Assembly: GCF_000369525.1 (NCBI RefSeq)
Contig: NZ_KB850072.1
Span: forward strand, 1,734,760 to 1,798,759
Length of the DNA stretch: 64,000 nt
From: Acinetobacter higginsii
Lineage (GTDB): Bacteria; Pseudomonadota; Gammaproteobacteria; Pseudomonadales; Moraxellaceae
Reading direction: 5' to 3'
How positions within the stretch are numbered: the first letter of the stretch is position 1; each line of letters opens with the position of its first letter. Below, piece by piece: positions 56,014 through 64,000 of this stretch. The notes below the pieces were generated by a model, which was not told the origin of the DNA, made no database searches, and worked only from the letters and a program-made list of their open reading frames with translations. Both the position numbers and the translations under genes were made by a program.

Positions 56014-57393
56014 TTAAGCCGCCAATAAGGCTTTTGCTGCGGCACGATGTTTTGCTTTCAGTTCCTCTAAATCAAGCCCCTGAATCTCGCCATGTTTGAC
56101 TTGCCACTGACCTGCAACCATCACATGTTCTGCTTTATCTGCACCACACAAGAGTAAGGCTGCAATCGGGTCATGACTACCTGAGAATTTCAATTCATCG
56201 AGTTTATAACAGGCTAAATCGGCCTGATAATCAGGTGCAAATTGTCCTAAATGCTGTCCACGCCCTAATAGTTGCGCAGAACCATGGGTTCCCCAATGCA
56301 AGGCCAACTCAGGGGTAATCCTTTCGGCACCGTATTTTAAACGCTGTAAATACATGGCCTGACGAACTTCCAGAATTAAATTTGAAGCATCTCCAGAGGC
56401 AGAACCATCAACTCCTAAACCGACCTTGGCACCTGCCTGCATTAAATCGAGGGTTGGACAAATCCCTGAGGCGAGGCGCATATTGGAATGGGGACAATGA
56501 CAAATCCCTACACCCGCCTGCCCTAAACGCTGAATTTCATCCGCATTAAAATGAATACCGTGTGCCAACCAAGTCCGTTCATTCAGCCAACCCACGTGTT
56601 CTAAATAATCCACCGTACGCATGCCAAACTTTTCCAGACAGAAGCTTTCCTCATCCAAGGTTTCTGCAAGGTGTGTATGCAATCGAACATCCAGTGTCTG
56701 AGCAAGTTGCGCACTTTCTCGCATAATCTCCTGTGTGACCGAAAAGGGGGAGCATGGAGCCAAAGCAATATTGACCATGCCATTATCCCCCCGTTGATGA
56801 TATGTCTGCACCAAGCGTTCACTGTCCCTTAAAATGACCTCCATACTTTGCACAGTATGCTGTGGCGGTAAACCACCCTGTTCTTGTCCGAGACTCATCG
56901 AACCACGGGTTAACATCACCCGCATTCCCAATTGCTGTGCGGCATTGACTTGAATATCAATCGCATCGGTCAATTGTTGCGGGAATAAATAATGATGATC
57001 CGCAGCAAAGGTACAGCCCGATAACAACAACTCGGCCAAAGCCACTTGAGTCGCCACATGTAACTGTTCTGGATTTAGACGTGCCCATACCGGGTACAGA
57101 TTAACCAACCATGGAAATAAAGGTAGATTAACCACAGGTGCCCAAGCCCGAGTCAAGGTTTGATAAAAATGATGGTGGCTATTCACCAACCCAGGAATCA
57201 CCACCAAGTCATTGGCATCGAATATGTCATCACATGGCAGACTCGGTTGCTGATCCTTTGCCAAAACCTCGATGATTTTATTATTTTCAATCACCAAGCC
57301 ATTACTCGCATCGAGTTGATTCGCGGTATAAATTGCAAGTGGTTGTTTAATCCAGATTCTTGAACGGCTATTTAAGCTGGCCATCATTGTCAT
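56014..57393 (-). CDS. 8-oxoguanine deaminase
   Basis: A 459-residue amidohydrolase that deaminates 8-oxoguanine to urate. Metal ligands are in NSHHHFYQTLTRAW, RLHTHLAETLDEE, LAHGIHF and the catalytic Asp in GLGVDGSASGDAS; TFAADHHYLF is typical of this group (Pseudomonas PA0142 type). It lies 11 bp after the porin gene in an apparent operon. Its product feeds straight into HpxO. Confidence 0.88.
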   Translation of the reverse strand: MTMMASLNSRSRIWIKQPLAIYTANQLDASNGLVIENNKIIEVLAKDQQPSLPCDDIFDANDLVVIPGLVNSHHHFYQTLTRAWAPVVNLPLFPWLVNLYPVWARLNPEQLHVATQVALAELLLSGCTFAADHHYLFPQQLTDAIDIQVNAAQQLGMRVMLTRGSMSLGQEQGGLPPQHTVQSMEVILRDSERLVQTYHQRGDNGMVNIALAPCSPFSVTQEIMRESAQLAQTLDVRLHTHLAETLDEESFCLEKFGMRTVDYLEHVGWLNERTWLAHGIHFNADEIQRLGQAGVGICHCPHSNMRLASGICPTLDLMQAGAKVGLGVDGSASGDASNLILEVRQAMYLQRLKYGAERITPELALHWGTHGSAQLLGRGQHLGQFAPDYQADLACYKLDELKFSGSHDPIAALLLCGADKAEHVMVAGQWQVKHGEIQGLDLEELKAKHRAAAKALLAA

Positions 57394-57404
57394 TGCCTCG
57401 TCCT

Positions 57405-58700
57405 TTAAAATTTGTAGCTCAGTGCAAAACGGTTTTGTAAAAAATTCTTGTCATAGCGCGGAGAAGTCTGAATCCCTGCAAAATTACTGACACTAAAACC
57501 TTTCAAAGCACCCGTGAAGTTATAAATGCCGAACAGCATGTATTCAGATTGGTTTCGACTGGCGACATTTTCAGCCTCTTTTAAATCCATAAATGAATAA
57601 CGTGCTCCTGCAATCACTTGATCTGTCAGTTTGCCCTCCAAAGACACCATCAAGGCATTGCCCGCACCTAAATCTTGGGTACTGGTAAAAAAAGGTTGTG
57701 CAAAAATTTCACCAGACGAGGTCTGACTGGCATAAGGCATAAGCAGCGCACCATTTAAATAGCTGTTTTGATCGGGCTTAATATAGTTATAGGCCAGCTT
57801 CAAAGTGGCAGCGGGTAAAACTTTCAACGCAGCTTGGACACCCCAAACCTGACTATTGACCTCACCTGCAAGTGCCTTGCCCTGATCCTTGCCAGACATA
57901 TATTGCAGTGAAAACTCAGGAGCATAATTCAATTTTGGAAATGCCAGATCCGCTTGGGTATAGATCAAACGCAGATAATCATCATAATCCTGATACCACA
58001 GTTGTGTTTTCAGGGTCTTATCATCCGCTAGTGCAAAGCGTTTCCCAGCACCAATCGACCAAACTCCATCGGTTTCCAAGTTTGAATTTTGACGTGAGCT
58101 TTTGGTGAACTCATCTTCCGCATAACTTTTATATTTATTCACTTTGGTTAGGCGCAGAAAATTATTGTTATTCCCGATCTGTACATCCGCAGCTTGATAT
58201 AAGAACATCAAAACACGGCGGTCCGCATAATCCCCCATAAACGGCAAATTGAGACGTTGATTCCCGACGGTCACCCGAGCCAAATCATTTTTCCATGTCA
58301 GATAAGCTTCTGCTAAACCATCACGATCTTCTTTTAATTCAGAGACTTCATCATTTTTGTTTTTTTCATCTAAACGACGCTGAATATCATAGCCAATTCC
58401 TGCCTGCACCCCATAAAAAGGCGCTGTTTCATATTTGATATAGCCGCCAATCACCGTGGTATCTTGATTTAAATTATTCACAAAATAACCATTATTGAGT
58501 GAATAATACGTAGACTTGACCACGCCATGCACACTACCACAGGCAAATACAGCGGAAATCGATTCAATTGAATTGTCCTGACGCTGACAATCTTGTTGCA
58601 GATTAAATAAAGCATTTAAGCTGGTATCAGCAGCCCACGCAGGTAGTGTTGTACCCATAGCGACTGCGAAAGCAACCGATGTTAAGTGAATTTTTTGCAT
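57405..58700 (-). CDS. outer-membrane porin, OprD-like
   Basis: A 431-residue beta-barrel. A signal peptide ends at PAWAADTS, aromatic-rich alternating strands follow, and the C terminus ends in ALSYKF with the terminal Phe needed for barrel assembly. Placed between the purine permease and 8-oxoguanine deaminase genes, it probably lets purines or ureides cross the outer membrane; this role is inferred from context. Confidence 0.78.
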   Translation of the reverse strand: MQKIHLTSVAFAVAMGTTLPAWAADTSLNALFNLQQDCQRQDNSIESISAVFACGSVHGVVKSTYYSLNNGYFVNNLNQDTTVIGGYIKYETAPFYGVQAGIGYDIQRRLDEKNKNDEVSELKEDRDGLAEAYLTWKNDLARVTVGNQRLNLPFMGDYADRRVLMFLYQAADVQIGNNNNFLRLTKVNKYKSYAEDEFTKSSRQNSNLETDGVWSIGAGKRFALADDKTLKTQLWYQDYDDYLRLIYTQADLAFPKLNYAPEFSLQYMSGKDQGKALAGEVNSQVWGVQAALKVLPAATLKLAYNYIKPDQNSYLNGALLMPYASQTSSGEIFAQPFFTSTQDLGAGNALMVSLEGKLTDQVIAGARYSFMDLKEAENVASRNQSEYMLFGIYNFTGALKGFSVSNFAGIQTSPRYDKNFLQNRFALSYKF

Positions 58701-58812
58701 CGTTATCCCCTAGATCTTTGATCTAAAAATTGATTTAAAACGTTTAAAACTGACTTGCTGATACTTTAAAAATCGTGCTTTACACTTTTTAAAGCCACAA
58801 CTCCCCCAGACC

Positions 58813-58828
58813 TATTCAAAATTGAATA
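58813..58828. repeat. palindrome upstream of the porin gene
   Basis: TATTCAAAATTGAATA has 7-bp perfect arms and lies about 110 bp upstream of the porin start, so it may be an operator. Confidence 0.35.
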
Positions 58829-58852
58829 AGCGACTTTTAACGATGTGCAGGT

Positions 58853-58891
58853 AAAAAGCAGGATTCAGTTTGAACATTCAAGCCTGAATCC
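58853..58891 (-). terminator. Rho-independent terminator after the NCS2 permease gene
   Basis: On the minus strand GGATTCAG (58891-58884) pairs with CTGAATCC (58868-58861), followed by TGCTTTTT. It separates the permease unit from the porin-deaminase unit. Confidence 0.7.
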
Positions 58892-58898
58892 GTGATGA

Positions 58899-60266
58899 TC
58901 AATGCCCTGAATTTAAGGGCAAGCTTGCCACTTCCACTGATTTTTTAGTGAATGGAAGATGATTGAAAATGATGTTGAGTAGAATTGCGGTAATACAGGT
59001 CGAACTGATCCCAGAGTGTAATAACATCTGCACAGAAACAGGGAATTGTGCATAAAACTCATGATTTACAATCGGAATCATGCCAATCGCCAATGAGGTT
59101 GCGACTATAATCAGGTTCTTATGCTCGTTATAATCCACTTTCGCTAAAGTGCGAATTCCACTGGCAGCGACCGTTCCAAACAGGACAATCCCCGCTCCGC
59201 CTAATACCGGCATCGGAATGGATGCGACTAAACGCCCCACAATCGGCAGCAAACCTAAAACAATCAGAATTCCTCCAGCAGTTGCCACTACGAATCGGCT
59301 CTTAATGCCGGTTATCGCAACCAGTCCAACATTCTGTGCAAATGCCGTTTGCATAAATGAGCCGAAGATCGGTGAGATTGCACTGGATAACATGTCAGCA
59401 CGTAATCCATCTCCAATACGTTTGGAATCAACTTTGCTGCCTACGATTTCACCAATCGCAATAATATCTGCGGTGGTTTCCGTCATCACCACCAATGTCA
59501 CAATCACCATGGAAAGAATGGCAGAAAACTCAAAGACAGGAGAACCGAAGTGGAAAAAGCTCGGCAAAGCAAAGATAGAGCCTGAACCCACATTAGAAAA
59601 ATCAGTGAATCCTGCAAAATAAGCCAGTATTGTTCCCAACACAATCGCAATCAAAATCGCAAGCCGTCGCAAGATTTGACTGCGTAACATACTAAAAATA
59701 ATCACAATCGCTAAGGTCATTAATGCCAAACCGACATTGGCTGGATCCCCCCAGTTTTCAGCTTTTGGGTTGCCGCCCATAATCCAGCGGATTGCCACAG
59801 GTGTCAGCGAAATACCGATCATGGTAATCACACAACCCGTCACCACGGGTGGAAAGAAACGGATAATTTTTGCGAAAAATGGGGTGAGCAACAGGCCAAT
59901 AATCGACGCCACAATCACAGCGCCAAACGCCGAAGCTAAGCCACCACCTGTGGTCACAATAGCAAGAATGGTGGCGACCCCTGCAAAAGATACACCCTGA
60001 ACAATCGGCAACTTCGCACCAAAATGCTTGAAACCAACGGTTTGCAAAACTGTGGCAATTCCCCCAACAAATAATGCAGCCGCCACCAACAATCCAATTT
60101 CAGAGGCTTGCAAACCTGCCGCAGCGCCAATAATTAACGGTGGTGCAATGATGCCGCCATACATGGTTAAGACATGCTGCAAACCATAAATGAGGTTTTT
60201 GTTCATGCCTAAATACTGATGTTCTGCTGATCCGTGAGCCTCACGGTCTAAGTTGTCTTGCTGCAT
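58899..60266 (-). CDS. NCS2-family urate/xanthine permease
   Basis: A 455-residue nucleobase:cation symporter with about twelve to fourteen membrane segments. The motif VVTLVVMTETTADIIAIGE in helix 8 and the region AFAQNVGLVAITGIKSR are typical of the xanthine/urate branch (UacT/UapA type). It is the uptake system of the purine cluster, 50 bp after uraH on the same strand. Confidence 0.9.
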   Translation of the reverse strand: MQQDNLDREAHGSAEHQYLGMNKNLIYGLQHVLTMYGGIIAPPLIIGAAAGLQASEIGLLVAAALFVGGIATVLQTVGFKHFGAKLPIVQGVSFAGVATILAIVTTGGGLASAFGAVIVASIIGLLLTPFFAKIIRFFPPVVTGCVITMIGISLTPVAIRWIMGGNPKAENWGDPANVGLALMTLAIVIIFSMLRSQILRRLAILIAIVLGTILAYFAGFTDFSNVGSGSIFALPSFFHFGSPVFEFSAILSMVIVTLVVMTETTADIIAIGEIVGSKVDSKRIGDGLRADMLSSAISPIFGSFMQTAFAQNVGLVAITGIKSRFVVATAGGILIVLGLLPIVGRLVASIPMPVLGGAGIVLFGTVAASGIRTLAKVDYNEHKNLIIVATSLAIGMIPIVNHEFYAQFPVSVQMLLHSGISSTCITAILLNIIFNHLPFTKKSVEVASLPLNSGH

Positions 60267-60316
60267 GGGTTAATTCCTCAAATTAAATTCATAATGTCCA
60301 CATTGCTTGAGTTGGT

Positions 60317-60652
60317 TTAGCTGCCACGATAGGTTGAATATGAAAACGGACTGATTAATAACGGCACGTGATAGTGCTGTTGAATATCGGCTACCTTAAA
60401 ATCAATACACACACGTGGATAAAAACTGTCGGTATTCAAAGCTTGAAAATAATCGGCAACTTCAAAAATTAATTGGTAATTGCTCTGCACAAATACATCG
60501 ATGTTGAATGTTTTAATACGACCATCGGTATCGGTAACTTGTTGATCTAATAACACATAGCCTTGATCCACTTGCTGCAATAATTTCACCAGAACCTTTG
60601 ACGCAGGCTGACCCAGTGATGCATTTAAAATATGTGTGCTGATACCCGCCAT
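60317..60652 (-). CDS. uraH: 5-hydroxyisourate hydrolase
   Basis: A 111-residue transthyretin-like enzyme converting 5-hydroxyisourate to OHCU. It has the N-terminal STHILNASLGQPAS and the diagnostic C-terminal YRGS. Its ATG shares one base with the uraD stop codon, so translation is coupled. Confidence 0.94.
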   Translation of the reverse strand: MAGISTHILNASLGQPASKVLVKLLQQVDQGYVLLDQQVTDTDGRIKTFNIDVFVQSNYQLIFEVADYFQALNTDSFYPRVCIDFKVADIQQHYHVPLLISPFSYSTYRGS

Positions 60653-61152
60653 TATTGAATCTCCTGATTTAAACGAAGCAGTGCAATTTCCCCTAATTGC
60701 TGCTTCACTTCGGCTTGCTCTTGTTCTGCTGTGTTTTTGAGTCTGCGTTGCAGCTCAGACAGTATCTGTTGCCCTGAACGACCTGCTGCACGAATCAGAT
60801 AGATATGCCCAAATTTGTGCTCATAATCTAAATTGCCCTGATAAAGTGCCAGTTGCAGCACTGCATCGGTTTGGATCTGCCCTTGTTCTTGCTGAGAAAA
60901 CTGCTGCTCTTTTTCAGACAACACCGCTGCCGCTTTTTTCTCGCCTATACGTGGATGTTGCGCCAAGGCCGCAGAAATTTCAGGCCATTGCCAGGTTTGA
61001 GCTTGTGCAAGCGCAGTTTGATAAAGCTGTTCTTTAGAGCTGTAAGGACGTTGCTGTAGCAGTTCAGAAATCCAAGTTGGAATGTGCACACAACCTTGCA
61101 AGACCCGTTGGGCCTCACCTGAATCGAGCTGATTGAATGTTTCAAGTTGCAT
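60652..61152 (-). CDS. uraD: OHCU decarboxylase
   Basis: A 166-residue enzyme turning OHCU into S-allantoin. FNQLDSGEAQRVLQGC, HPRIGEKKAA and the C-terminal FGHIYLIRAAGRS match the family. It is the first gene of the uraD-uraH-permease unit. GGAG lies just before the ATG, and both a sigma-54-type promoter and a GntR-type operator lie within 75 bp upstream. Confidence 0.93.
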   Translation of the reverse strand: MQLETFNQLDSGEAQRVLQGCVHIPTWISELLQQRPYSSKEQLYQTALAQAQTWQWPEISAALAQHPRIGEKKAAAVLSEKEQQFSQQEQGQIQTDAVLQLALYQGNLDYEHKFGHIYLIRAAGRSGQQILSELQRRLKNTAEQEQAEVKQQLGEIALLRLNQEIQ

Positions 61153-61180
61153 CGCTGCTCCAATTTAACGCATTGTCTGA

Positions 61181-61193
61181 CTGGTCAGACCAG
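61181..61193. promoter_or_regulatory. probable GntR operator upstream of uraD
   Basis: CTGGTCAGACCAG is a perfect palindrome between the sigma-54-type promoter (61206-61223) and the uraD start, overlapping the expected start of transcription. This is a repressor position. Confidence 0.7.
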
Positions 61194-61205
61194 ATATCAT
61201 AAATT

Positions 61206-61223
61206 AAGCAATGAATATGCCAA
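61206..61223 (-). promoter_or_regulatory. sigma-54-type promoter of uraD
   Basis: The minus strand reads TTGGCATATTCATTGCTT, with GG/GC spacing of 10, TTGGCA at -24 and TTGCT at -12. Confidence 0.7.
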
Positions 61224-61275
61224 TTTTTGTGCTTAGACCACAAACATCATCAATAAGCTATAAGGTTCAGATTGA

Positions 61276-61312
61276 AATAAAAAAAACGGCAACCACAAGG
61301 GTCACCGTTTTT
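61276..61312 (-). terminator. Rho-independent terminator after gcd
   Basis: On the minus strand AAAAACGG-TG-ACC pairs with GGT-TG-CCGTTTTT and runs into a long T-tract, 22 bp past the gcd stop codon. Confidence 0.85.
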
Positions 61313-61333
61313 ATCTTAAAAACTTAAAAGAAC

Positions 61334-63757
61334 TTAGTTCAAGCTATATGCAATCACATAATCACCATGATCAGGCGATTGACGTGCACCGCCCGCGGTA
61401 ATCAGCACATACTGCTTGCCATTTTTTGGAGACACATAGCTAATCGGTGTCGCTTGGCTGCCTACAGGTAAACGCGCTTTCCACAACTCCTTACCAGAAG
61501 ATGAATCTAATGCACGTAAGTAATAGTCTTGCGTCGCAGCAAAGAATACCACCCCACCTTGAGTTGCCATTGGCCCACCAATGGTTGGCATTCCAATCGG
61601 TGCTTTAAGCCCCATTTTGATGCCCATCGGGCCCGTATCTTGCACGGTTCCCATTGGAACCTGCCAAGCAATTTGACGGGTTTTCATATCAATTGCGGTC
61701 ATAGTGCCATACGGTGGTTTTTGGCATGGGATATTCAACTTTGACCAGAAACGATCTTTGTTGACTTTATAGGGTGTACCCTTCATCGGCACTGCACCCA
61801 TCCCGGTATTGACTTTCTCTCCGCCATTGGCTTGAACAGCCAAGTCTTCTGGCGTTTGTTCAATCAATTGAATCCACAGTCCTAAACGCATGTCATTGAC
61901 GAACATATATTGATGGCTTGGATCAAAGGCAATACTGCCCCAGTTCATACCGCCTAGAGAACCCGGGAAGCTCAATGATTTATCCGTGCCCGGTGCAGTG
62001 AATAAACCTTCATAACGCATCGATTTAAAGTTAATTCGGCACATCAACTGGTCAAATGGCGTAGCACCCCACATATCCGATTCAGTTAAGGTTTGATTGC
62101 CAATTTGCGGCATTTCCACCGAACGTGGTTGAGTTGGGCTATATTGCTCACCTTTGATATCGGCAGGTTTAACTGGCTGCTCAATCACTTTGGTCAGTGG
62201 TTGGCCCGTTACACGATCCAATACAAAGAACTGGCCTGATTTAGTACCAATCACCACAGCGGGTTTATTGCTACCATCTTGCATTGGGAAATCCACCAAG
62301 CTTGGCTGCATTGGTAAGTCAAAATCCCATAGGTCATTATGAACGGTCTGATAGACCCACTTTTCCTTGCCAGTGGTTGCATCCAAAGCCAGAACGGATG
62401 AGTTGTATTTGTGGTCCAATGGTTGACGATTACCACCCCATACATCGACCGATGAGCTGCCCATTGGCAAAAATACCGTGTTCATCTGAGGATCATAAGA
62501 CATCGCTGCCCATGAGTTTGCTGAACTACGTTTATAGGTTTCTCCATCCTTCAACACATAGTTTGGATCAGGGTTGCGAGGATCAAAAGCCCAACGTAAT
62601 TCACCTGTAATGACATCGTATGCACGAATTACACCACCCGGCATATCGGCAGCAAAGTTATCGGCAATACGGCTACCCACCACAATTACCGTACCCGCAA
62701 TAGTTGGCGCAGAAGTCACCTCAAAACGTGGTGCTGTTGTGCCCTCACCTAAACCTTTGAGTAGGTCAACCGTACCTTCCACACCAAAGTCTTTACAACG
62801 TTCGCCCGTGTCTGCATTGACTGCAATTAAGCGACCGTCCGGTGTATTGGTATAGACTCGACGTAAGCATGAAGTATTATTTGCCACCGCTTTTACCTGT
62901 GTCGCTCCAGCCAGAGTCGGCTGAACCAAGGCTTGGGTAGAATCAAAATAAGCAACCCCTCTACATCGCTCCCATGCATCTGACTTCGAGTTGACTTCGG
63001 CTTTCCAGAGTTGTTTACCTGAGTCTGCTTCCAACGCGAAAATATTATTATGCGGAGTACATAGGAAAATCTTATTGCCCACTTGTAGCGGCGTCATTTG
63101 ATCTTCTGCACCATTTCCCGAACCTGTGGTGAAATCACCCGTCCGAAAACGCCAAACCTCTTTTAATTGATGTACATTGTCCCTTGTGATCTGATCCAGT
63201 GCAGCAAAACGGCTCCCTCCTGAATCCTGACCATAATGCGCCCAGTTGGTCTGCTTCATATCCGTTTTTACAGGAATCAGTGGTAATACCTCACCAGAAG
63301 CCGTCACGGTTGGATGAGGTTGGAACATCTGATAGAGACCAATCACCATACCAATAACCGTCAATATACCTAGACCATAAGCAGGTAAATCTGTGCTCGG
63401 TTGAAATTGATAACGACGGATGGCAGGTAAAGTAAACATCAGCGCGGCAAATAAGCCTGCTGGAAACATCAGTCTTGAAAATAAAGGCCAGAACTCCCAA
63501 CCTGCATCAATCAATGACCAGATGATCGTTCCTGCAAAAACCAGACTGAATAACCATACGCCCAATGCTTTTTTCTTAAAAATAAAAACAGCAGAGATGA
63601 GTGTGAGTACACCCGAGATCACGAAATACCATGATCCGCCTAAGGTCGCCAGCTTTACGCCACCGACTGTAAAAAACAGTCCTGTAAGCAATAAAACCAA
63701 CGCTAAAATAAAGCACCATATTTTCAGTATGGTATGTGAGCTTGAAGATTCAGACAT
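61334..63757 (-). CDS. gcd: membrane-bound PQQ-dependent glucose dehydrogenase
   Basis: An 807-residue quinoprotein oxidising glucose to gluconolactone in the periplasm and passing electrons to ubiquinone. Five membrane helices (residues ~10-145) precede an eight-bladed propeller with VWGGNRQPLDHKYNSSV, HNDLWDFDLPMQPSL, ESDMWGATPFDQLMCR and the C-terminal QATPISYVSPKNGKQYV. The sequence is closest to the Gcd type, as opposed to quinate dehydrogenase. A carbohydrate porin gene lies just upstream on the same strand. Confidence 0.9.
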   Translation of the reverse strand: MSESSSSHTILKIWCFILALVLLLTGLFFTVGGVKLATLGGSWYFVISGVLTLISAVFIFKKKALGVWLFSLVFAGTIIWSLIDAGWEFWPLFSRLMFPAGLFAALMFTLPAIRRYQFQPSTDLPAYGLGILTVIGMVIGLYQMFQPHPTVTASGEVLPLIPVKTDMKQTNWAHYGQDSGGSRFAALDQITRDNVHQLKEVWRFRTGDFTTGSGNGAEDQMTPLQVGNKIFLCTPHNNIFALEADSGKQLWKAEVNSKSDAWERCRGVAYFDSTQALVQPTLAGATQVKAVANNTSCLRRVYTNTPDGRLIAVNADTGERCKDFGVEGTVDLLKGLGEGTTAPRFEVTSAPTIAGTVIVVGSRIADNFAADMPGGVIRAYDVITGELRWAFDPRNPDPNYVLKDGETYKRSSANSWAAMSYDPQMNTVFLPMGSSSVDVWGGNRQPLDHKYNSSVLALDATTGKEKWVYQTVHNDLWDFDLPMQPSLVDFPMQDGSNKPAVVIGTKSGQFFVLDRVTGQPLTKVIEQPVKPADIKGEQYSPTQPRSVEMPQIGNQTLTESDMWGATPFDQLMCRINFKSMRYEGLFTAPGTDKSLSFPGSLGGMNWGSIAFDPSHQYMFVNDMRLGLWIQLIEQTPEDLAVQANGGEKVNTGMGAVPMKGTPYKVNKDRFWSKLNIPCQKPPYGTMTAIDMKTRQIAWQVPMGTVQDTGPMGIKMGLKAPIGMPTIGGPMATQGGVVFFAATQDYYLRALDSSSGKELWKARLPVGSQATPISYVSPKNGKQYVLITAGGARQSPDHGDYVIAYSLN

Positions 63758-63773
63758 CTGTCATACTCCTGTA

Positions 63774-64000
63774 TTAGAAATTCAGCCCAACTGAAATACC
63801 AGCTACCCAGACATTATCACGAGATGGAATGCCCCGTGGCTGATAAACATACTGGATATTGGGACGTAACATTACGGCTGGGGAATAGTTGTAAACATAG
63901 TTCAGTTCAACATTCATCTCATCATCACGATCGCGATTGGCTGGCACCTGATCATTAAATTTATAACGGCCCACCCCAAAACCGATCTGGTCGGTTGGTC
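63774..64000 (-). CDS. OprB-type carbohydrate porin, C-terminal part
   Basis: The frame is open from the window edge to the stop at 63774, so only the last 75 residues are seen. PTDQIGFGVGRYKF, the Asn/Tyr-rich LNYVYNYSPAVMLRPNIQYVYQP and the C-terminal VGLNF (terminal Phe) fit the last strands of an OprB carbohydrate-selective porin. It lies 16 bp upstream of gcd, consistent with glucose delivery to the dehydrogenase. Confidence 0.8.
   Translation of the reverse strand, partial: PTDQIGFGVGRYKFNDQVPANRDRDDEMNVELNYVYNYSPAVMLRPNIQYVYQPRGIPSRDNVWVAGISVGLNF

Overview
The window is chromosomal DNA of an Acinetobacter species, most likely from or near the calcoaceticus-baumannii complex. The AdeRS/AdeABC proteins, the hut cluster, the CIO-type cytochrome bd genes and the purine genes are of Acinetobacter type, and most of the window has the AT-rich base use of that genus. 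No rRNA, tRNA, CRISPR array or insertion sequence was found.

Layout. 1-0.85 kb: cut-off FMN monooxygenase. 1.1-9.2 kb: AdeRS two-component system and the AdeABC RND efflux pump. Here adeR and adeS are separated by a small opposite-strand membrane-protein gene whose upstream region copies the adeA operator/promoter. 9.3-14.4 kb: thioesterase, DyP peroxidase, FdhD and a YdeP-type molybdo-oxidoreductase. 15.6-18.2 kb: cydA-cydB plus an unlisted 40-residue third subunit. 18.25-22.4 kb: MocR-type and AraC-type regulators, a crotonase and an SDR. 22.5-32.4 kb: histidine utilisation (hutC, hutD, hutU, hutH, permease, hutI, hutG) with glutamate dehydrogenase as the apparent last gene, and two HutC-type operators.

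32.5-61.2 kb: a purine-nitrogen salvage region. It holds a Rieske oxygenase with a LysR regulator, allantoinase puuE, an amidohydrolase with an ABC importer, a 2-oxoglutarate oxygenase, ureidoglycolate lyase, allantoicase, a GntR/FCD regulator, urate hydroxylase hpxO, 8-oxoguanine deaminase, an outer-membrane porin, an NCS2 permease, uraH and uraD. Together these can cover ring oxidation, urate opening, allantoin and allantoate breakdown, and uptake. Five transcription units have sigma-54 -24/-12 sequences with the exact 10-bp GG/GC spacing, and three carry a CTGGTC-N-GACCAG-type palindrome that is probably the GntR operator, so nitrogen control plus specific repression is likely.

This purine region is broken up by accessory DNA. 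A GC-rich zinc-ribbon/OmpA-lipoprotein cassette lies between ~200-bp direct repeats that duplicate the 3' end of the preceding gene. A membrane-protein gene sits between the oxygenase gene and a duplicated copy of its own 3' end. There are several immunity-type small genes (SUKH/SMI1, probable Imm10 and unknowns) without a visible toxin, and an AT-rich foreign ORF bounded by GTTAGCC/GGCTAAC. 61.3-64 kb: membrane PQQ glucose dehydrogenase and the end of an OprB-type porin gene.

All functional calls come from reading motifs and remembered family sequences; no database search was possible.
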